DNA of 64,000 bases from Manduca sexta (taxonomy: Eukaryota > Arthropoda > Insecta > Lepidoptera > Sphingidae). The stretch spans positions 2,790,001 through 2,854,000 of the forward strand of contig NC_051129.1 in assembly GCF_014839805.1 (NCBI RefSeq). The letters are read 5' to 3'. The first letter of the stretch is position 1. Each line of letters opens with the position of its first letter. Of the stretch, positions 11,738 to 23,000 are shown piece by piece. The notes beneath the pieces are model-generated. The model saw only the letters and a program-made list of their open reading frames with translations. It ran no database searches and was not told the DNA's origin. Position numbers and translations under genes: made by a program.

Positions 11738-14323
11738 CATTACTGCTCCGCTCCTATTGGGTATAGCGTGATGATATATAGCCTATAGCACTCCACGAAT
11801 AAAGGGCTATCCAATGTAAAAATAATTTTTCAATTTGGGCCGGTAGTTCCTGAGATTAGCCATTACTGCTCCGCTCCTATTGGGTATAGCGTGATGATAT
11901 ATAGCCTATAGCACTCCATAAACAAAGGGCTATCCAACGCAAAAAGAATTTTTCAGTTTGGACCGGTAGTTCCTGAGATTAGCCATTACTGCTAAGCTCC
12001 TATTGGGTATAGCGTGATGATATATAGCCTATAGCACTCCACGAACAAAGGGCTATCCAACGCAAAAAGAATTTTTCCGTTTGAACCGGTAGTTCCTGAG
12101 ATTTGCCATTACTGCTCCGCTCCTATTGGGTATAGCGTGATGATATATAGCCTATAGCACTCCACGAATAAAGGGCTATCCAATGCAAAAATAAATTTTC
12201 AGTTTGGACCGGTAGTTCCTGAGATTAGCCATTACTGCTCCGCTCCTATTGGGTATAGCGTGATGATATATAGCCTATAGCACTCCACGAACAAAGGGTT
12301 ATCCAACGCAAAAAGAATTTTTCAGTTTGGACCGGTATAGTTCCTGAGATTAGCCATTACTGCTCCGCTCCTATTGGGTATAGCGTGATGATATATAGCC
12401 TATAGCACTCCACGAACAAAGGGCTATCCAACGCAAAAAGAATTTTTAGTTTGGACCGGTAGTTCCTGAGATTAGCCATTACTGCTCCGCTCCTATTGGG
12501 TATAGCGTGATGATATATAGCCTATAGCACTCTACGAACAAAGGACTATCCAACGCAAAAAGAATTTTTCAGTTTGGACCGGTAGTTCCTGAGATTAGCC
12601 ATTACTGCTCCGCTCCTATTGGGTATAGCGTGATGATATATAGCCTATAGCACTCCACGAACAAAGGGCTATCCAACGCAAAAAGAATTTTTCAGTTTGG
12701 ACCGGTAGTTCCTGAGATTAGCCATTACTGCTCCGCTCCTATTGGGTATAGCGTGATGATATATAGCCTATAGCACTCCACGAACAAAGGGCTATCCAAC
12801 GCAAAAAGAATTTTTCAGTTTGGACCGGTAGTTCCTGAGATTTGCCATTACTGCTCCGCTCCTATTGGGTATAGCGTGATGATATATAGCCTATAGCACT
12901 CCACGAATAAAGGGCTATCCAATGCAAAAATAATTTTTCAATTTGGACCGGTAGTTCCTGAGATTAGCCATTACTGCTCCGCTCCTATTGGGTATAGCGT
13001 GATGATATATAGCCTATAGCACTCCACGAACAAAGGGTTATCCAACGCAAAAAGAATTTTTCAGTTTGGACCGGTATAGTTCCTGAGATTAGCCATTACT
13101 GCTCCGCTCCTATTGGGTATAGCGTGATGATATATAGCCTATAGCACTCCACGAACAAAGGGCTATCCAACGCAAAAAGAATTTTTTAGTTTGGACCGGT
13201 AGTTCCTGAGATTAGCCATTACTGCTCCGCTCCTATTGGGTATAGCGTGATGATATATAGCCTGTAGCACTCTACGAACAAAGGACTATCCAACGCAAAA
13301 AGAATTTTTCAGTTTGGACTGGTAGTTCCTGAGATTAGCCATTACTGCTCCGCTCCTATTGGGTATAGCGTGATGATATATAGCCTATAGCACTTCACGA
13401 ACAAAGGGCTATCCAACGCAAAAAGAATTTTTCAGTTTGGACCGGTAGTTCCTGAGATTAGCCATTACTGCTCCGCTCCTATTGGGTATAGCGTGATGAT
13501 ATATAGCCTATAGCACTCCACGAACAAAGGGCTATCCAACGCAAAAAGAATTTTTCAGTTTGGACCGGTAGTTCCTGAGATTTGCCATTACTGCTCCGCT
13601 CCTATTGGGTATAGCGTGATGATATATAGCCTATAGCACTCCACGAATAAAGGGCTATCCAATGCAAAAATAATTTTTCAATTTGGACCGGTAGTTCCTG
13701 AGATTAGCCATTACTGCTCCGCTCCTATTGGGTATAGCGTGATGATATATAGCCTATAGCACTCCACAAACAAAGGGCTATCCAACGCAAAAAGAATTTT
13801 TCAGTTTGGACCGGTAGTTCCTGAGATTAGCCATTACTGCTCCGCTCCTATTGGGTATAGCGTGATGATATATAGCCTATAGCACTCCACGAACAAAGGG
13901 CTATCCAACGCAAAAAGAATTTTTCAGTTTGGACCGGTAGTTCCTGAGATTAGCCATTACTGCTCCGCTCCTATTGGGTATAGCGTGATGATATATAGCC
14001 TATAGCACTCTACGAACAAAGGGCTATCCAACGCAAAAAGAATTTTTCAGTTTGGACCGGTAGTTCCTGAGATTAGCCATTACTGCTCCGCTCCTATTGG
14101 GTATAGCGTGATGATATATAGCCTATAGCACTCCACGAACAAAGGGCTATCCAACGCAAAAAGAATTTTTCAGTTTGGACCGGTAGTTCCTGAGATTAGC
14201 CATTACAGCTCCGCTCCTATTGGGTATAGCGTGATGATATATAGCCTATAGCACTCCACGAACAAAGGGCTATCCAACGCAAAAAGAATTTTTCAGTTTG
14301 GATCGGTAGTTCCTGAGATTAGC
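11738..14323 (+). repeat. 123-bp tandem satellite, 21 copies
   Basis: Units start at CATTACTGCTCCGCTCCTAT. The marker TACTGC/TACAGC recurs at 11741, 11864, 11987, 12110, 12233, 12358, 12480, 12603, 12726, 12849, 12972, 13097, 13220, 13343, 13466, 13589, 13712, 13835, 13958, 14081 and 14204. Spacing is 123 bp except for two 125-bp units (insertion of TA in CCGGTATAGTTCC) and one 122-bp unit. Units differ by only a few bases, so the array is young or homogenised. Diagnostic variants repeat every six units (about 739 bp). Each unit has no long ORF. The array contains no interspersed spacers and is not a CRISPR. Confidence 0.95.
12110..13588 (+). repeat. Higher-order duplication: two 739-740-bp blocks of six units
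   Basis: Blocks 12110-12848 and 12849-13588 share the same ordered variants: AATAAAGGGCTATCCAATG in unit 1, AAAGGGTTATCC and GGTATAGTTCC in unit 2, a changed TTTTTAGTTTGG in unit 3, CTACGAACAAAGGACTATCC in unit 4, and GAGATTTGCC at the close. The unit at 13589 starts a third block, but the pattern is then lost. Confidence 0.85.
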
Positions 14324-14388
14324 GCGTTCAAACAAACAAACAAACAAACAAACTCTTCAGCTTTATATAATAGTAAGTATAGATTTGA
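14324..14388 (+). repeat. Rep-6 tail with (CAAA)n
   Basis: GCGCGTTCAAACAAACAAAC ... CTCTTCAGCTTTATATAATA ends the satellite-bearing element. The (AAAC)n run spans 14331-14352. Confidence 0.7.
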
Positions 14389-14885
14389 TATCAGTAAAAA
14401 CTGATTAAAATTAAATTTAGATCAAAAGGGGGTCACATTTAATATGTTTTACCAGTACTTAACAAACTTGTAATAATTTCTAAATTCAATGATTTCTAAA
14501 ACTTATTTCAGTCTTATATAATGGCTTAGTGTATTTTACTTCAATTCTTTTAACTTTTTTTTTTTTACTATTTAAATTATAAAATGTCAAAAGTTTTAAC
14601 TGTGTTTATTGTTCGTTAGCTGTAGAAATTGGAATGGATTTAAGCTATAAGAATATTTATAATGTTATACTAGTATATTTTTTCCAAAATGTAAGATGTT
14701 ATCACTTTTACATACTCATTTTCTCTACAGCATTGAACTTTGCGTTTATTTGGTTTTAAAGTTTCGTTTTGGATAATAAAAGAACACATACAATGTCACT
14801 TTTAACTCGGTTTAGTAAAAAAATGCTTTTATCTTGTTTCACATGTTATTGGGTCAAGGAATTTGTGTCACATCGGGTAAATATG
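14389..14885. other. No recognised feature
   Basis: AT-rich with no supported content. Confidence 0.4.
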
Positions 14886-14990
14886 CCAGACCCCAGGCTT
14901 ACCAAATATAAAAACCTAATATCACTGCCCGGGTATCGAACCCGAGACCTCATCACTGCAGTCGTACCGTAACACAACTACGCCAAGAAA
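14886..14990 (-). mobile_element. SINE-A head fragment
   Basis: On the minus strand the head reads TTGGCGTAGTTGTGTTACGG and then a B-box, CGGGTTCGATACCCGGGC. The body is cut off after about 40 bp. Confidence 0.65.
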
Positions 14991-15644
14991 TTCCCGTTAA
15001 CACAGGAAATTCTCTACTATTTTGATAATCTACTCGCCACTCAGAATTACAAATTATTTTCCTGACTTGAATATGGGTCGGTACAACACCGGATCGGATT
15101 ACAAAGTTGCATCTCTAGATTAATGGTAAACCCACCCTCGATTAAGAAGCGCGATAACCGCTTTCATTGCTGTCACTTTGTTGCTATGGTTGTTGCCGAC
15201 GGCGTATTTGCGAACGCGCGTTAAAATTTATAACGCGCAGTAAACGCGATACAGATGGATACTGTGTAAGTTTACGTAAGCTTGTACGCGCAGAGACAGC
15301 GCGTCGTCATCGCCTTTAATAAAGACATAGTATTTTGTAAAGCGTAGAGATGTAGTATAGACTATCCTATTTTTATGTCGCGTGTGTTTTGTTCGCGATT
15401 CTGCGCGTGTGTGTATATATGTGTGTGTGTGTGTTCGATTCTGGGATAAAAAGGAATTTAAAGGAGTCAGAATAATGTAAATATGTATCAGTGAAAAAAA
15501 TGCCATTTGGTGTAGTAGTTCAAAGATTTTAGGCAACATTCTGTGTGATATTATCTTGAATGTGGAATCAACGCAACAAGCTATATTAGCTGTAATGTAT
15601 ATGAATCTTTTTGAAATTCAATTGTGCTAAATATTATCAGAAAT
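14991..15644. other. No gene; contains a (TG)n microsatellite
   Basis: An interrupted TG/TA run spans 15404-15434. The 103-codon minus-strand frame over it (15228-15539) is produced by the repeat (His-Thr runs) and is not credible. Confidence 0.45.
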
Positions 15645-15745
15645 ACCACACCGTTTTTCGATATTAAATGTGTCCTGTGAAGTTTAAATTCGAACCCAGG
15701 ACTTTGGACTACACAGCGTTGCTACAAGACCAAGGCGACAATACA
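15645..15745 (-). mobile_element. SINE-A head fragment, decayed
   Basis: The B-box region (ATTCGAACCCAGGACTTTGG) and the end CAAGACCAAGGCGACA mark a minus-strand tRNA-like head. Confidence 0.5.
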
Positions 15746-15809
15746 GTGAAAAAAATTAACTCTTCCAAATGGTCTATAAATTAACGAATCGTAATGATTA
15801 CTATCTTTA

Positions 15810-15915
15810 CTTAAATGTTAGACATTGATATAAAACTAGTTTTCGGATTTTATCGAGTATGTTTATGTTTTAATTTCCTCCCGACATTTCGAAGAGCCTT
15901 CATAGTTTAAATAAT
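15810..15915 (-). repeat. Rep-4 right end, inverted copy
   Basis: The end motif TTTTCGGATTTTATCGAG is followed by the core in reverse (CCTCCCGACATTTCGAAG). It lies head-to-head with the plus copy at 16170, about 250 bp away. Confidence 0.55.
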
Positions 15916-16169
15916 ACATCGATGTCTCCTACTCACTAGGTCGTAAATCAAAAAGTATGATTTTACTAAGAATACACACTATTCTTTGACAAATATTTAA
16001 AACATATTTTATCTATGTTTTTGAATTATGATTTTTTTTATTAGGCGGTTGAAAAATGTGTTAAACAACCTAAAGAATAATGTTGCTCTTCGAATAATGT
16101 TCATTAAAACGGATCTCCTATAAACTTATACTTTTTAAATTACAACCTTATGCGTGGAAGCCATTGATA

Positions 16170-16340
16170 TAATTGTGTAATGTAGGTGGATATTGTTATT
16201 GACACTTTGAACAACCAACACCTCAGTCCACCTCGTGACCGTGAAGGCTTCGAAACATCGGGAGAAAATTAAAATGTTTAACGAATCGGAAAATGAATAT
16301 AAAAAAAAGCGATTAAAATCCGTTTTTTTTCACGAATCGC
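16170..16340 (+). repeat. Rep-4 copy
   Basis: The core CCAACACCTCAGTCCACCTC ... GAAACATCGGGAGAAAATT is followed by an altered right end (GCGATTAAAATCCG). Confidence 0.55.
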
Positions 16341-16776
16341 CTTTAATAAGTGTATGCGTTAGTTGACAAAGTAAACGGCATGACATTTACTAACTTCGCT
16401 TGTGAATGGAACATCACGGATCCCGTTAATTAGGGTTACATTTCCGATCGAGTACCGCCTTGCATCCAAACGAATTCATTAGCGGTTAATTATATGCGCA
16501 GTGTGAAAACGCCCCTGCATTCCACTGCGTGGGAACAGTTTAGCGGCCTTTGTGAGGAGCGGAAGCGGTTAAACAGTTTGACTCATAAGCGGATGCGATT
16601 ATACGACGAATGTTTTATATGTGTTTAAAGTTTTCCGAGGTTGGTATGATGGTGATTATTGAAATATCCTTCTGAGATCACTGCATTACTAGTTATAGAC
16701 AACTCCATATCCGAAGAAGGAAATGTACATAAAAATATAAAATTAATATTGATTGCTTTGTTAGCATTGTTGTATT
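16341..16776. other. No recognised feature
   Basis: A somewhat GC-richer patch at 16500-16610 (GGAGCGGAAGCGGTTAAAC) matches no repeat seen here. Confidence 0.4.
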
Positions 16777-16970
16777 ACGATATGACTGCAGTGCTGAGAC
16801 CTCGGGTTCAATCTCCGGGTCGTAATATTGGGTTTTTCTACTCGTTATCAGCCCGAAATATGAAATTTAGGTCCGATAGGCTTGTATCACATCATGGGAC
16901 GGAATACACGCGGCGGAAAGTGGCGCTTCTGCCTATACTTTTGGGGACGAGACGCGTGTGTGATATAAAT
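16777..16970 (+). mobile_element. SINE-A copy lacking most of the head
   Basis: The B-box-like CGGGTTCAATCTCCGGGTC is followed by the body with ATCACATCATGGGACGGAA, ending near GCGTGTGTGAT. Confidence 0.6.
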
Positions 16971-17134
16971 TGAATAGTAGCAGCTGAAGATAAACTTGGG
17001 TTTAAAAAGGTCGTGAATAAAGTAACAAACAGGATACCCGACGTAATGAAAATTGTTCTCCTTTTTCAGCAAATTGTGCTTACAGAGAAGTGAGAAATTT
17101 GACACAATTAAAATTCATATAGAGGAGTAATATA

Positions 17135-17440
17135 TAATAATATCAGCTCTGGATTATATACTGTCCCACTGTTGGGCACGGGCCTCCATTACTGAGAGGG
17201 ATCAGGCTTTAGTCCACCACACTGGTCTAGTGTGGATTGGTTTTCACACATCCTCAAAATTCTTAGAGAGTTTCATATGAATGCAGGATTCCTCATGATG
17301 TTTTCCTTCACCGTTAAAGCAAGCAATAACTCACAAATAATACACACATCATTTTAGAAAAGTCAGAGGTGGGCCCTTGGGATTTGATTTCGGACATTCG
17401 TCTCGGCAGTCCGTTCCACACCCAACTAGGCTATCGCCGT
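17135..17440 (+). repeat. Rep-1 element, long copy
   Basis: It starts TAATAATATCAGCTCTGG, carries GGGCACGGGCCTCCATTACT and GATGTTTTCCTTCACCGTTA, and continues to CTCGGCAGTCCGTTCCAC. This longer 3' portion is seen in few other copies. Confidence 0.65.
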
Positions 17441-17711
17441 ACTTAAAATCAGTATGATACCACAAACATCAGACTTTATAAATCAATAAACAAGTATTCC
17501 AACTATTGAAATGTTTAATCAAGTGAATGGGCCACCGTTGCGATTTCGAACTCCGATAAAATTAATTAGGTATTTATCGTTGTTTAGCGTACCTGAAATA
17601 ATTGTTTAAGAACTGGTTACAAACCAAAGGAAAGCTGTGATAGAATCGATGCTTTGACTATAGGCGACGCGCAGACGTGAAACCGAAAAACATTTATGTG
17701 ACTGATAGCTT
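17441..17711. other. No recognised feature
   Basis: Short unassigned stretch. Confidence 0.4.
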
Positions 17712-17935
17712 ACTGTATCGGTCCTCGGTGGAGTAGATATATTTCGACATTGCTCTGAGGTCCTGGGTTCGAATCCCAAATCGGGCATCGAGTTTTTTGC
17801 TCAGTATCAGTTGTTTGGAATTTATGTTCGATATTGCAATAGATTCGCCCATCATATCATGGGATGGAAAATATGGTGGAAAGCGGGGCACTAGTTGTGT
17901 CTCTATCTACCCCTTCTGGGATAAGGCGTGATATT
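17712..17935 (+). mobile_element. SINE-A copy, nearly full length
   Basis: The head TCCTCGGTGGAGTAGATATA, the B-box GGGTTCGAATCCCAAATCGG and the body with CATCATATCATGGGATGGAA are all present. The copy ends GGGATAAGGCGTGATATTG. It is moderately diverged. Confidence 0.7.
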
Positions 17936-18192
17936 GTTTTTGATAATTGTTCCAGCTAATTTAGAATCTGTTTTTATATTAGGTTTATATGCATAGTTGA
18001 ATGATATAAGACGAATAGCTCGCTTCTCTCATGTTCAGTGTAAAAGCACCGCATGCCAATGGCCTTGTTAGTTAAACCTCGTAAATTTAACTACGAATAA
18101 ATCATCTTGATAATCTTAGTCGTAAAAATGTATCTACAGTTACATTATTAATTATCAAGAATGGGTTTAGTTTCATACTTATGAAAGTTTAA

Positions 18193-18622
18193 TACTAGCT
18201 TTTGCTTGTGACTTCATCGTGAATTTGGTTAGTAATTAATTTAAAAAATTAGCCCATGTTCTTTCTTGATCTTGAAGCTTTCTCGGGATCAAATTTCATC
18301 AAAATCAGTTCAGTGGTTAGAAATATGTGGTTAGTAATACTTTCACATGTATACATATTATATAACAAAGTGCCCAAAACCTGTCTGGTTGTATGTGATC
18401 GATTTTCTCTAAATCTACTGACCGGATTTTTGTACTATTTTTACTAAAAGGTAGTACAATTCTTGAAGAAGGTTTAGGTGAATAGTAGATTACTGTTTTA
18501 TGTAAATTTACTGCAATATATCGATTACTGTTGAAGAGATCACGTCGTTGTGTTGTGTTGTGGTTGAAATTTTTTTTGACACATTGATTTCAACACGGGC
18601 GAAACCGCGGGCACAAGTAGTT
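18193..18622. repeat. Rep-3 tail-to-tail inverted pair
   Basis: The plus copy starts TACTAGCTTTTGCTTGTGAC and ends near ACATGTATACATATTATATA. From there the minus copy runs to its head, ACACGGGCGAAACCGCGGGC, at 18590-18612. Confidence 0.6.
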
Positions 18623-18699
18623 TATAGTAATATGGAAAATTAAACAAAATTATCGTTTATGACTTCTGAATCGCTAAAAAAATCTTTCACTAATAAAGA

Positions 18700-18735
18700 A
18701 CTTTGACCGCGCACAGAGCCGCGGGTAAAAGTTCG
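18700..18735 (-). repeat. Rep-3 head fragment
   Basis: GCACAGAGCCGCGGGTAAAA is a diverged minus-strand family end. Confidence 0.35.
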
Positions 18736-18916
18736 CAGTATTTAATAATGCTACGTATGTAAATATCAAAGCTATAAATCGCTATCTCTCATGACTTAAT
18801 AAATTTTATTAGCAGACTTTCCGTTTTATAATATAAATTATCATCTAACGAAGTACAGATGGTGTTGGAGCGTTTAATTCTTATTTTTATAATTACGTAA
18901 CGATTACCCATATACG

Positions 18917-19230
18917 CTTGCTTTAACGGTGAAGGAAAACATCGTGAGGTAACCTGGATACCTGAGAAGTTCTCTATAGGAATTTCGAGGGAGTGTGAAG
19001 TCTACCAATCACACCAATCATGTTCTCTTTTGTCCTTAAAACTTTAACGGTGAAGGAAAACACGAGGAAATGTATATGCCTAAGAATACTAAAAAAAAAA
19101 AAAAATTCGAGGAAAGGTGCAGTCTACCTTTTTGCACTAGGCCAGCGTGGTGGACTAAGGCCTAATCCCTCTCAGTAGTAGAAGGTCCGTGTCCAACAGT
19201 GGGACAGTATATAATACAGGGCTTATATTA
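18917..19230 (-). repeat. Rep-1 copy with internal duplication
   Basis: The CTTTAACGGTGAAGGAAAAC block occurs twice (18920 and 19046), so the 3' portion is duplicated or two partial copies are joined. It ends AGGCCAGCGTGGTGGACTAA ... CAGTGGGACAGTATATAATA. Confidence 0.65.
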
Positions 19231-19469
19231 TATATATTATATACTTATATAAATTAAAACTTGCCTCCATTCCACTTGAAAGTGGGATTGACGCAACATA
19301 CCTTTTCATTTCGTACACATGATTTGGATTGGTCTTAATAACCAGCCATTTAGAAAGAAAAGTAGAAAGAAAGGTTTTTATTGTTGGAACAAAAAAAATA
19401 ACACGGTTATATATTTATATGTTACAAATATATGTATGATATTGTGCCAACATGGGGAACCCTCATTTA

Positions 19470-19690
19470 GCTTCATATCGCAGTACAGCGTAACCGATAC
19501 TGCAGTGTTGATTTTGTATGAGGGACCTTTTTGTTTCTTTCTTTTTTCCTTGGAGGAATTAGAAGTCTTGCTCACACGCCCGAACCGATACTACAGCGCT
19601 GATTTTCGATAAGGTACTTTTTTTCGGTGGAGGTATTAGAGCTATTGCTAACCCAACACACCCCACCTTTTCTTTCGATAAGGGACCTAG
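19470..19690 (+). repeat. Diverged tandem duplication, period 91 bp
   Basis: AACCGATACTGCAGTGTTGA at 19492 recurs as AACCGATACTACAGCGCTGA at 19583. The following GAGGAATTAGAAGTCTTGCT / GAGGTATTAGAGCTATTGCT also match. A third partial GATAAGGGACC lies at 19678. Confidence 0.65.
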
Positions 19691-19799
19691 GTGACATACT
19701 TGATTCCAACCTCCTTCCATAACCAATATCGAGCAAACTGGAAAAGAATACAAATTATACCTAAATCTAATTTAAGAAGTCCTAGTTATATACGTTCAT

Positions 19800-20072
19800 T
19801 AGGAGTCGCTACAAAAGTCCCAAAATCAGTGTAGCGATCTATACTGCCAACTCTACGAAGTTAGCGCCATCTATTCAAAAGTCAGATAAAGAATCTCAAA
19901 TATTGCTTATGGGAGCAAATTACCTAGATAAAAAGTAACTTATGTAATAATGCAGGATTTGCTCTATCCGTGTGCCAAATTTCATCCAAATCCGTTCAGC
20001 TGTTCCTGTGTTTACTTGTAACAAACATACAAACATTTTAACAACCTTTCGTATTTATAATATAAGTAAAAA
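19800..20072 (+). repeat. Dispersed element tail, Rep-3/Rep-6 related
   Basis: AAGTTAGCGCCATCTATTCA ... GTGCCAAATTTCATCCAAAT ... GTTCAGCTGTTCCTG is a pattern common in Lepidoptera. The tail is an AACATACAAACATTT run. Confidence 0.5.
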
Positions 20073-20357
20073 GTAATATTAGACCTAAGATTATAAATTT
20101 AGAAATATTTTTAATTATTTTATTATTCTATGATTATATATTTAAGGAAAATTACGATATCCTCAACTGAAAATTGGGTTTATTTCAATTTGGGTTACCT
20201 GTATCGGTGTTGTTTACACGAATTAGCGATAAAGAAATCATAGACATTTCGATAATTTCGTAGGTATAAATACAAGGAAATAAGACCGAATTATACGGTT
20301 TTCCCCAACGATATTATTTATTACACCCAATTTAATATAAATTGCCGCTAATAATGA

Positions 20358-20585
20358 CTTCGTAGTATTGCGTACGCGTTACCACTATCGCGTCGATATC
20401 TTGGGTTCGAATCCCGTGTCGGGCAGTTATATGACATTCTCCGACTCAGTATTAGTCTGGAATCTGTGCACAGTAAATGGTTATAGCCTTGCCTTATTCT
20501 ATCTAACATGTACGTCGAAATGTGGGTTTGATACACCTCTATCCACCCGTGAAAATGTAAAAAGGCGTGATGTTATACGTGTAAG
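20358..20585 (+). mobile_element. SINE-A copy, diverged body
   Basis: The head B-box CTTGGGTTCGAATCCCGTGT is intact. The body has drifted but ends AAAAGGCGTGATGTTATACG. Confidence 0.6.
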
Positions 20586-21917
20586 GGAAAATTAAATTTA
20601 AATACAATCACATATAATGTACTCGAAATAAAAACAGTTCGAAATTTGAATTCTTTTGTTTCATCGTTTCTTAAAAAAGATAAAATATAAGATTGGCTGC
20701 CGATAAAAATATTTATTTACGGAATTTAAATTAAATTAATGAACTACATTCTATCTTATGGTAATTATTTAAATAAAAGTCGGCAGTTCTGAAGAATTTA
20801 TAATTTTCTCATTCATTATACAGTTGAAAACACATTTCTTATTTATCAGATTATAAAAGAATAAGCGATAATGACTTGATAACTATAAGGTCCCGGCTGA
20901 ATTTTAATGGCTACTTTAAATTTTCTGCTAGAGTTGGAATAAAGTTATAATTTGGCGACATCGATCTACGATCGCAGTGCCAGAAAAAATCCATTGACAA
21001 CGTAAGAAAAGTTATAAATTCGAAAACAGCAACACGATAATAACTGGGTCTCTAGGCAACTTTTTGACTATCAGAGAATTTCATGGCGGTTTTTGGACAA
21101 AGTTACCCATTTGCGTAGACACAACTGAATGAGGCATCACCTCAAACTGACATCAGTGGCCTAAATTATTATATTATATTTATTACATTATACAACTAGT
21201 CGAGCTTCTTGAATCCGATGTCTTGAGCGTACCGCCTGTAATACTGTCTCCAGATATTCAGACCATATTTGCCAATGAGATCATGTCTATTGGAACAAGC
21301 CCGGCATAATCGGGAATCGGAATTTCATTTCATTTCAACCCTGGCCGTATCTTCGAGGATGAGAGTACCAGATATTTGCGTGACCCATGGTATAAAATAA
21401 TTTATTTCTCGCAGCGAGAAACATTAAAGCACACTTCCAATATGGCGGTGACAAACGAGAAAGAGCCTAAATTCAATGCTGGTTAGTATCACTTCATCGC
21501 GTAACATTTATTTTTCCCTAAACAGTATTCACAATTATCTAAAGCTATTAACAACTCTATATAATGTCCGTTAAATAGCATATATAACCAACTCACTTCT
21601 CTGAACACATAACCGTTCCTTCCTTATCAAATATATGACACTGATCATTAAAATCGTGTTCTAATTAAGTCCACAGCTGCTAAAACTCAACGTACAAATA
21701 ATATAGCGGATATATTGATAAGATGTAGCGGGTTGCTAGTTGTTTAGTAAATAGAAATTATAATTAATATTATTTTAATATTGTTGTTTCATTTACTATT
21801 TTGAATCGATGAGTTCATGAGTACTATTTCTTAGTCCGATTTTTTTAATAGATACATGAGTAAATACTGTGCAAACTTAGGCTTATTTCGCACACAAATT
21901 TACACTTATTACCACCG
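20586..21917. other. No recognised feature
   Basis: 1.3 kb of unassigned, mainly AT-rich DNA. No frame looks coding and no repeat was matched. Confidence 0.4.
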
Positions 21918-22125
21918 AGAGCAGAGGCGCAACTGGTGCACCGAGATTCCGCTGTGTGTATACCCATGCTGTGTTAGGGGGAAGCCTATTGGCATATTGA
22001 CATAAACTCCGACTACGGGCTGATATTGAGTATATACCCAATAATACAGCCCGACTCGGGGATCAAACCTGAGATCTCATCACTGCAATCGTACAGTGAT
22101 AACTGAACCAGCAAGACAGGCGCTG
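21918..22125 (-). mobile_element. SINE-A copy, decayed
   Basis: Minus-strand head and body: CAGCCCGACTCGGGGATCAA and GAACCAGCAAGACAGGC mark the head, and CAGAGGCGCAACTGG marks the body end. Confidence 0.55.
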
Positions 22126-22149
22126 AGCTTATCTTTACGTTTGGCGAAA

Positions 22150-22245
22150 AGCTGACTGCCTATCATGTCATGGGATGGAAGTATAATGGCAAACACTTAA
22201 TGTACTGGGTCTCTGTTTGTACCTTGAGGGATAAGATGTGTGAAA
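22150..22245 (+). mobile_element. SINE-A 3' body fragment
   Basis: TATCATGTCATGGGATGGAA through GGGATAAGATGTGTG, placed in the opposite orientation right after the minus-strand copy. Confidence 0.5.
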
Positions 22246-22348
22246 TTTTCTTAATTTGATTATAATTATTTTATACCCATACAATGCTTCCTTTATTACA
22301 TAAATTAATTATTAATTTGAACCAGCAGCTGGAATCTACATACTTTGC

Positions 22349-22572
22349 TGGTGGTAGGATATATTTTATATCCGCCCGGATAGCGACCACCGTACACAAG
22401 GTGTCAAAACCCGCCATAGTGGTCCACGTATGTCGCGTTCCTATGTCAACCTATGTTTATCTGGTTCCAACAGGCCAGCCAGGCCCAACAGACATTCTAA
22501 TGAACCACATTCTATTTACCATCAGGTGCAGTGGAGCCACTTTGTCGTGTCCGTATCAAAGTAAAAAAAAAG
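22349..22572 (+). repeat. Rep-2 element with A-rich tail
   Basis: It starts GTGGTAGGATATATTTTATA and passes CCCGCCATAGTGGTCCACGT and GGTTCCAACAGGCC. It lacks the GTCGACATTC block by internal deletion and ends CATCAGGTGCAGTGGAGCC with poly-A. Confidence 0.7.
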
Positions 22573-23000
22573 ATTTATCAATAAAACTATCATAATAAAA
22601 TTATTTAAATAAAGATATTTATGACTATCTATATGATAATCTCCGAAACATACTTGTATCAATTTCATTAATAAAACGGTATATAAGCTCAAACAGACGT
22701 GATCGCCTTAGTATTAAAATCTAGCATCGAAGATTATGCAAATATAGAATACTAAGGGCATGAATAAGTCATCGAATGGGAACTTATGTAAATATTCTTT
22801 TAGAGTCTACATGGGAAATATTGAGTAATATTAATTATATTCTTTTAGAGCCTGCCTAGTAAATATTAAGTTATAATAATTAATGGGAATCAAAATTCCT
22901 TCAGATTTAATGATGTTAAAAGCTTATCTTTATTGTATGTTTTAATTTATAACTTTTAACAAGTCCATAAAGTTGGGTTTTAATTGACGATGTATTTTAC
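22573..23000. other. No recognised feature
   Basis: A local duplication is visible: ATATTCTTTTAGAGTCTACA (22792) and ATATTCTTTTAGAGCCTGCC (22836), each followed by a similar AAATATTGAGT/AAATATTAAGT. The rest is unassigned. Confidence 0.4.

Noticed and set aside
11738..14323. CRISPR-like array
   Set aside because: Units are contiguous 123-bp repeats with no unique spacers, in eukaryotic DNA. It is a tandem satellite.
15228..15539. 103-codon minus-strand ORF
   Set aside because: It runs through the (TG)n microsatellite, which creates His/Thr-rich sequence. No domain or gene context.
22284..22595. 103-codon ORF
   Set aside because: Translation of a Rep-2 copy. Equivalent frames appear at 30675-30971 and 58566-58799.
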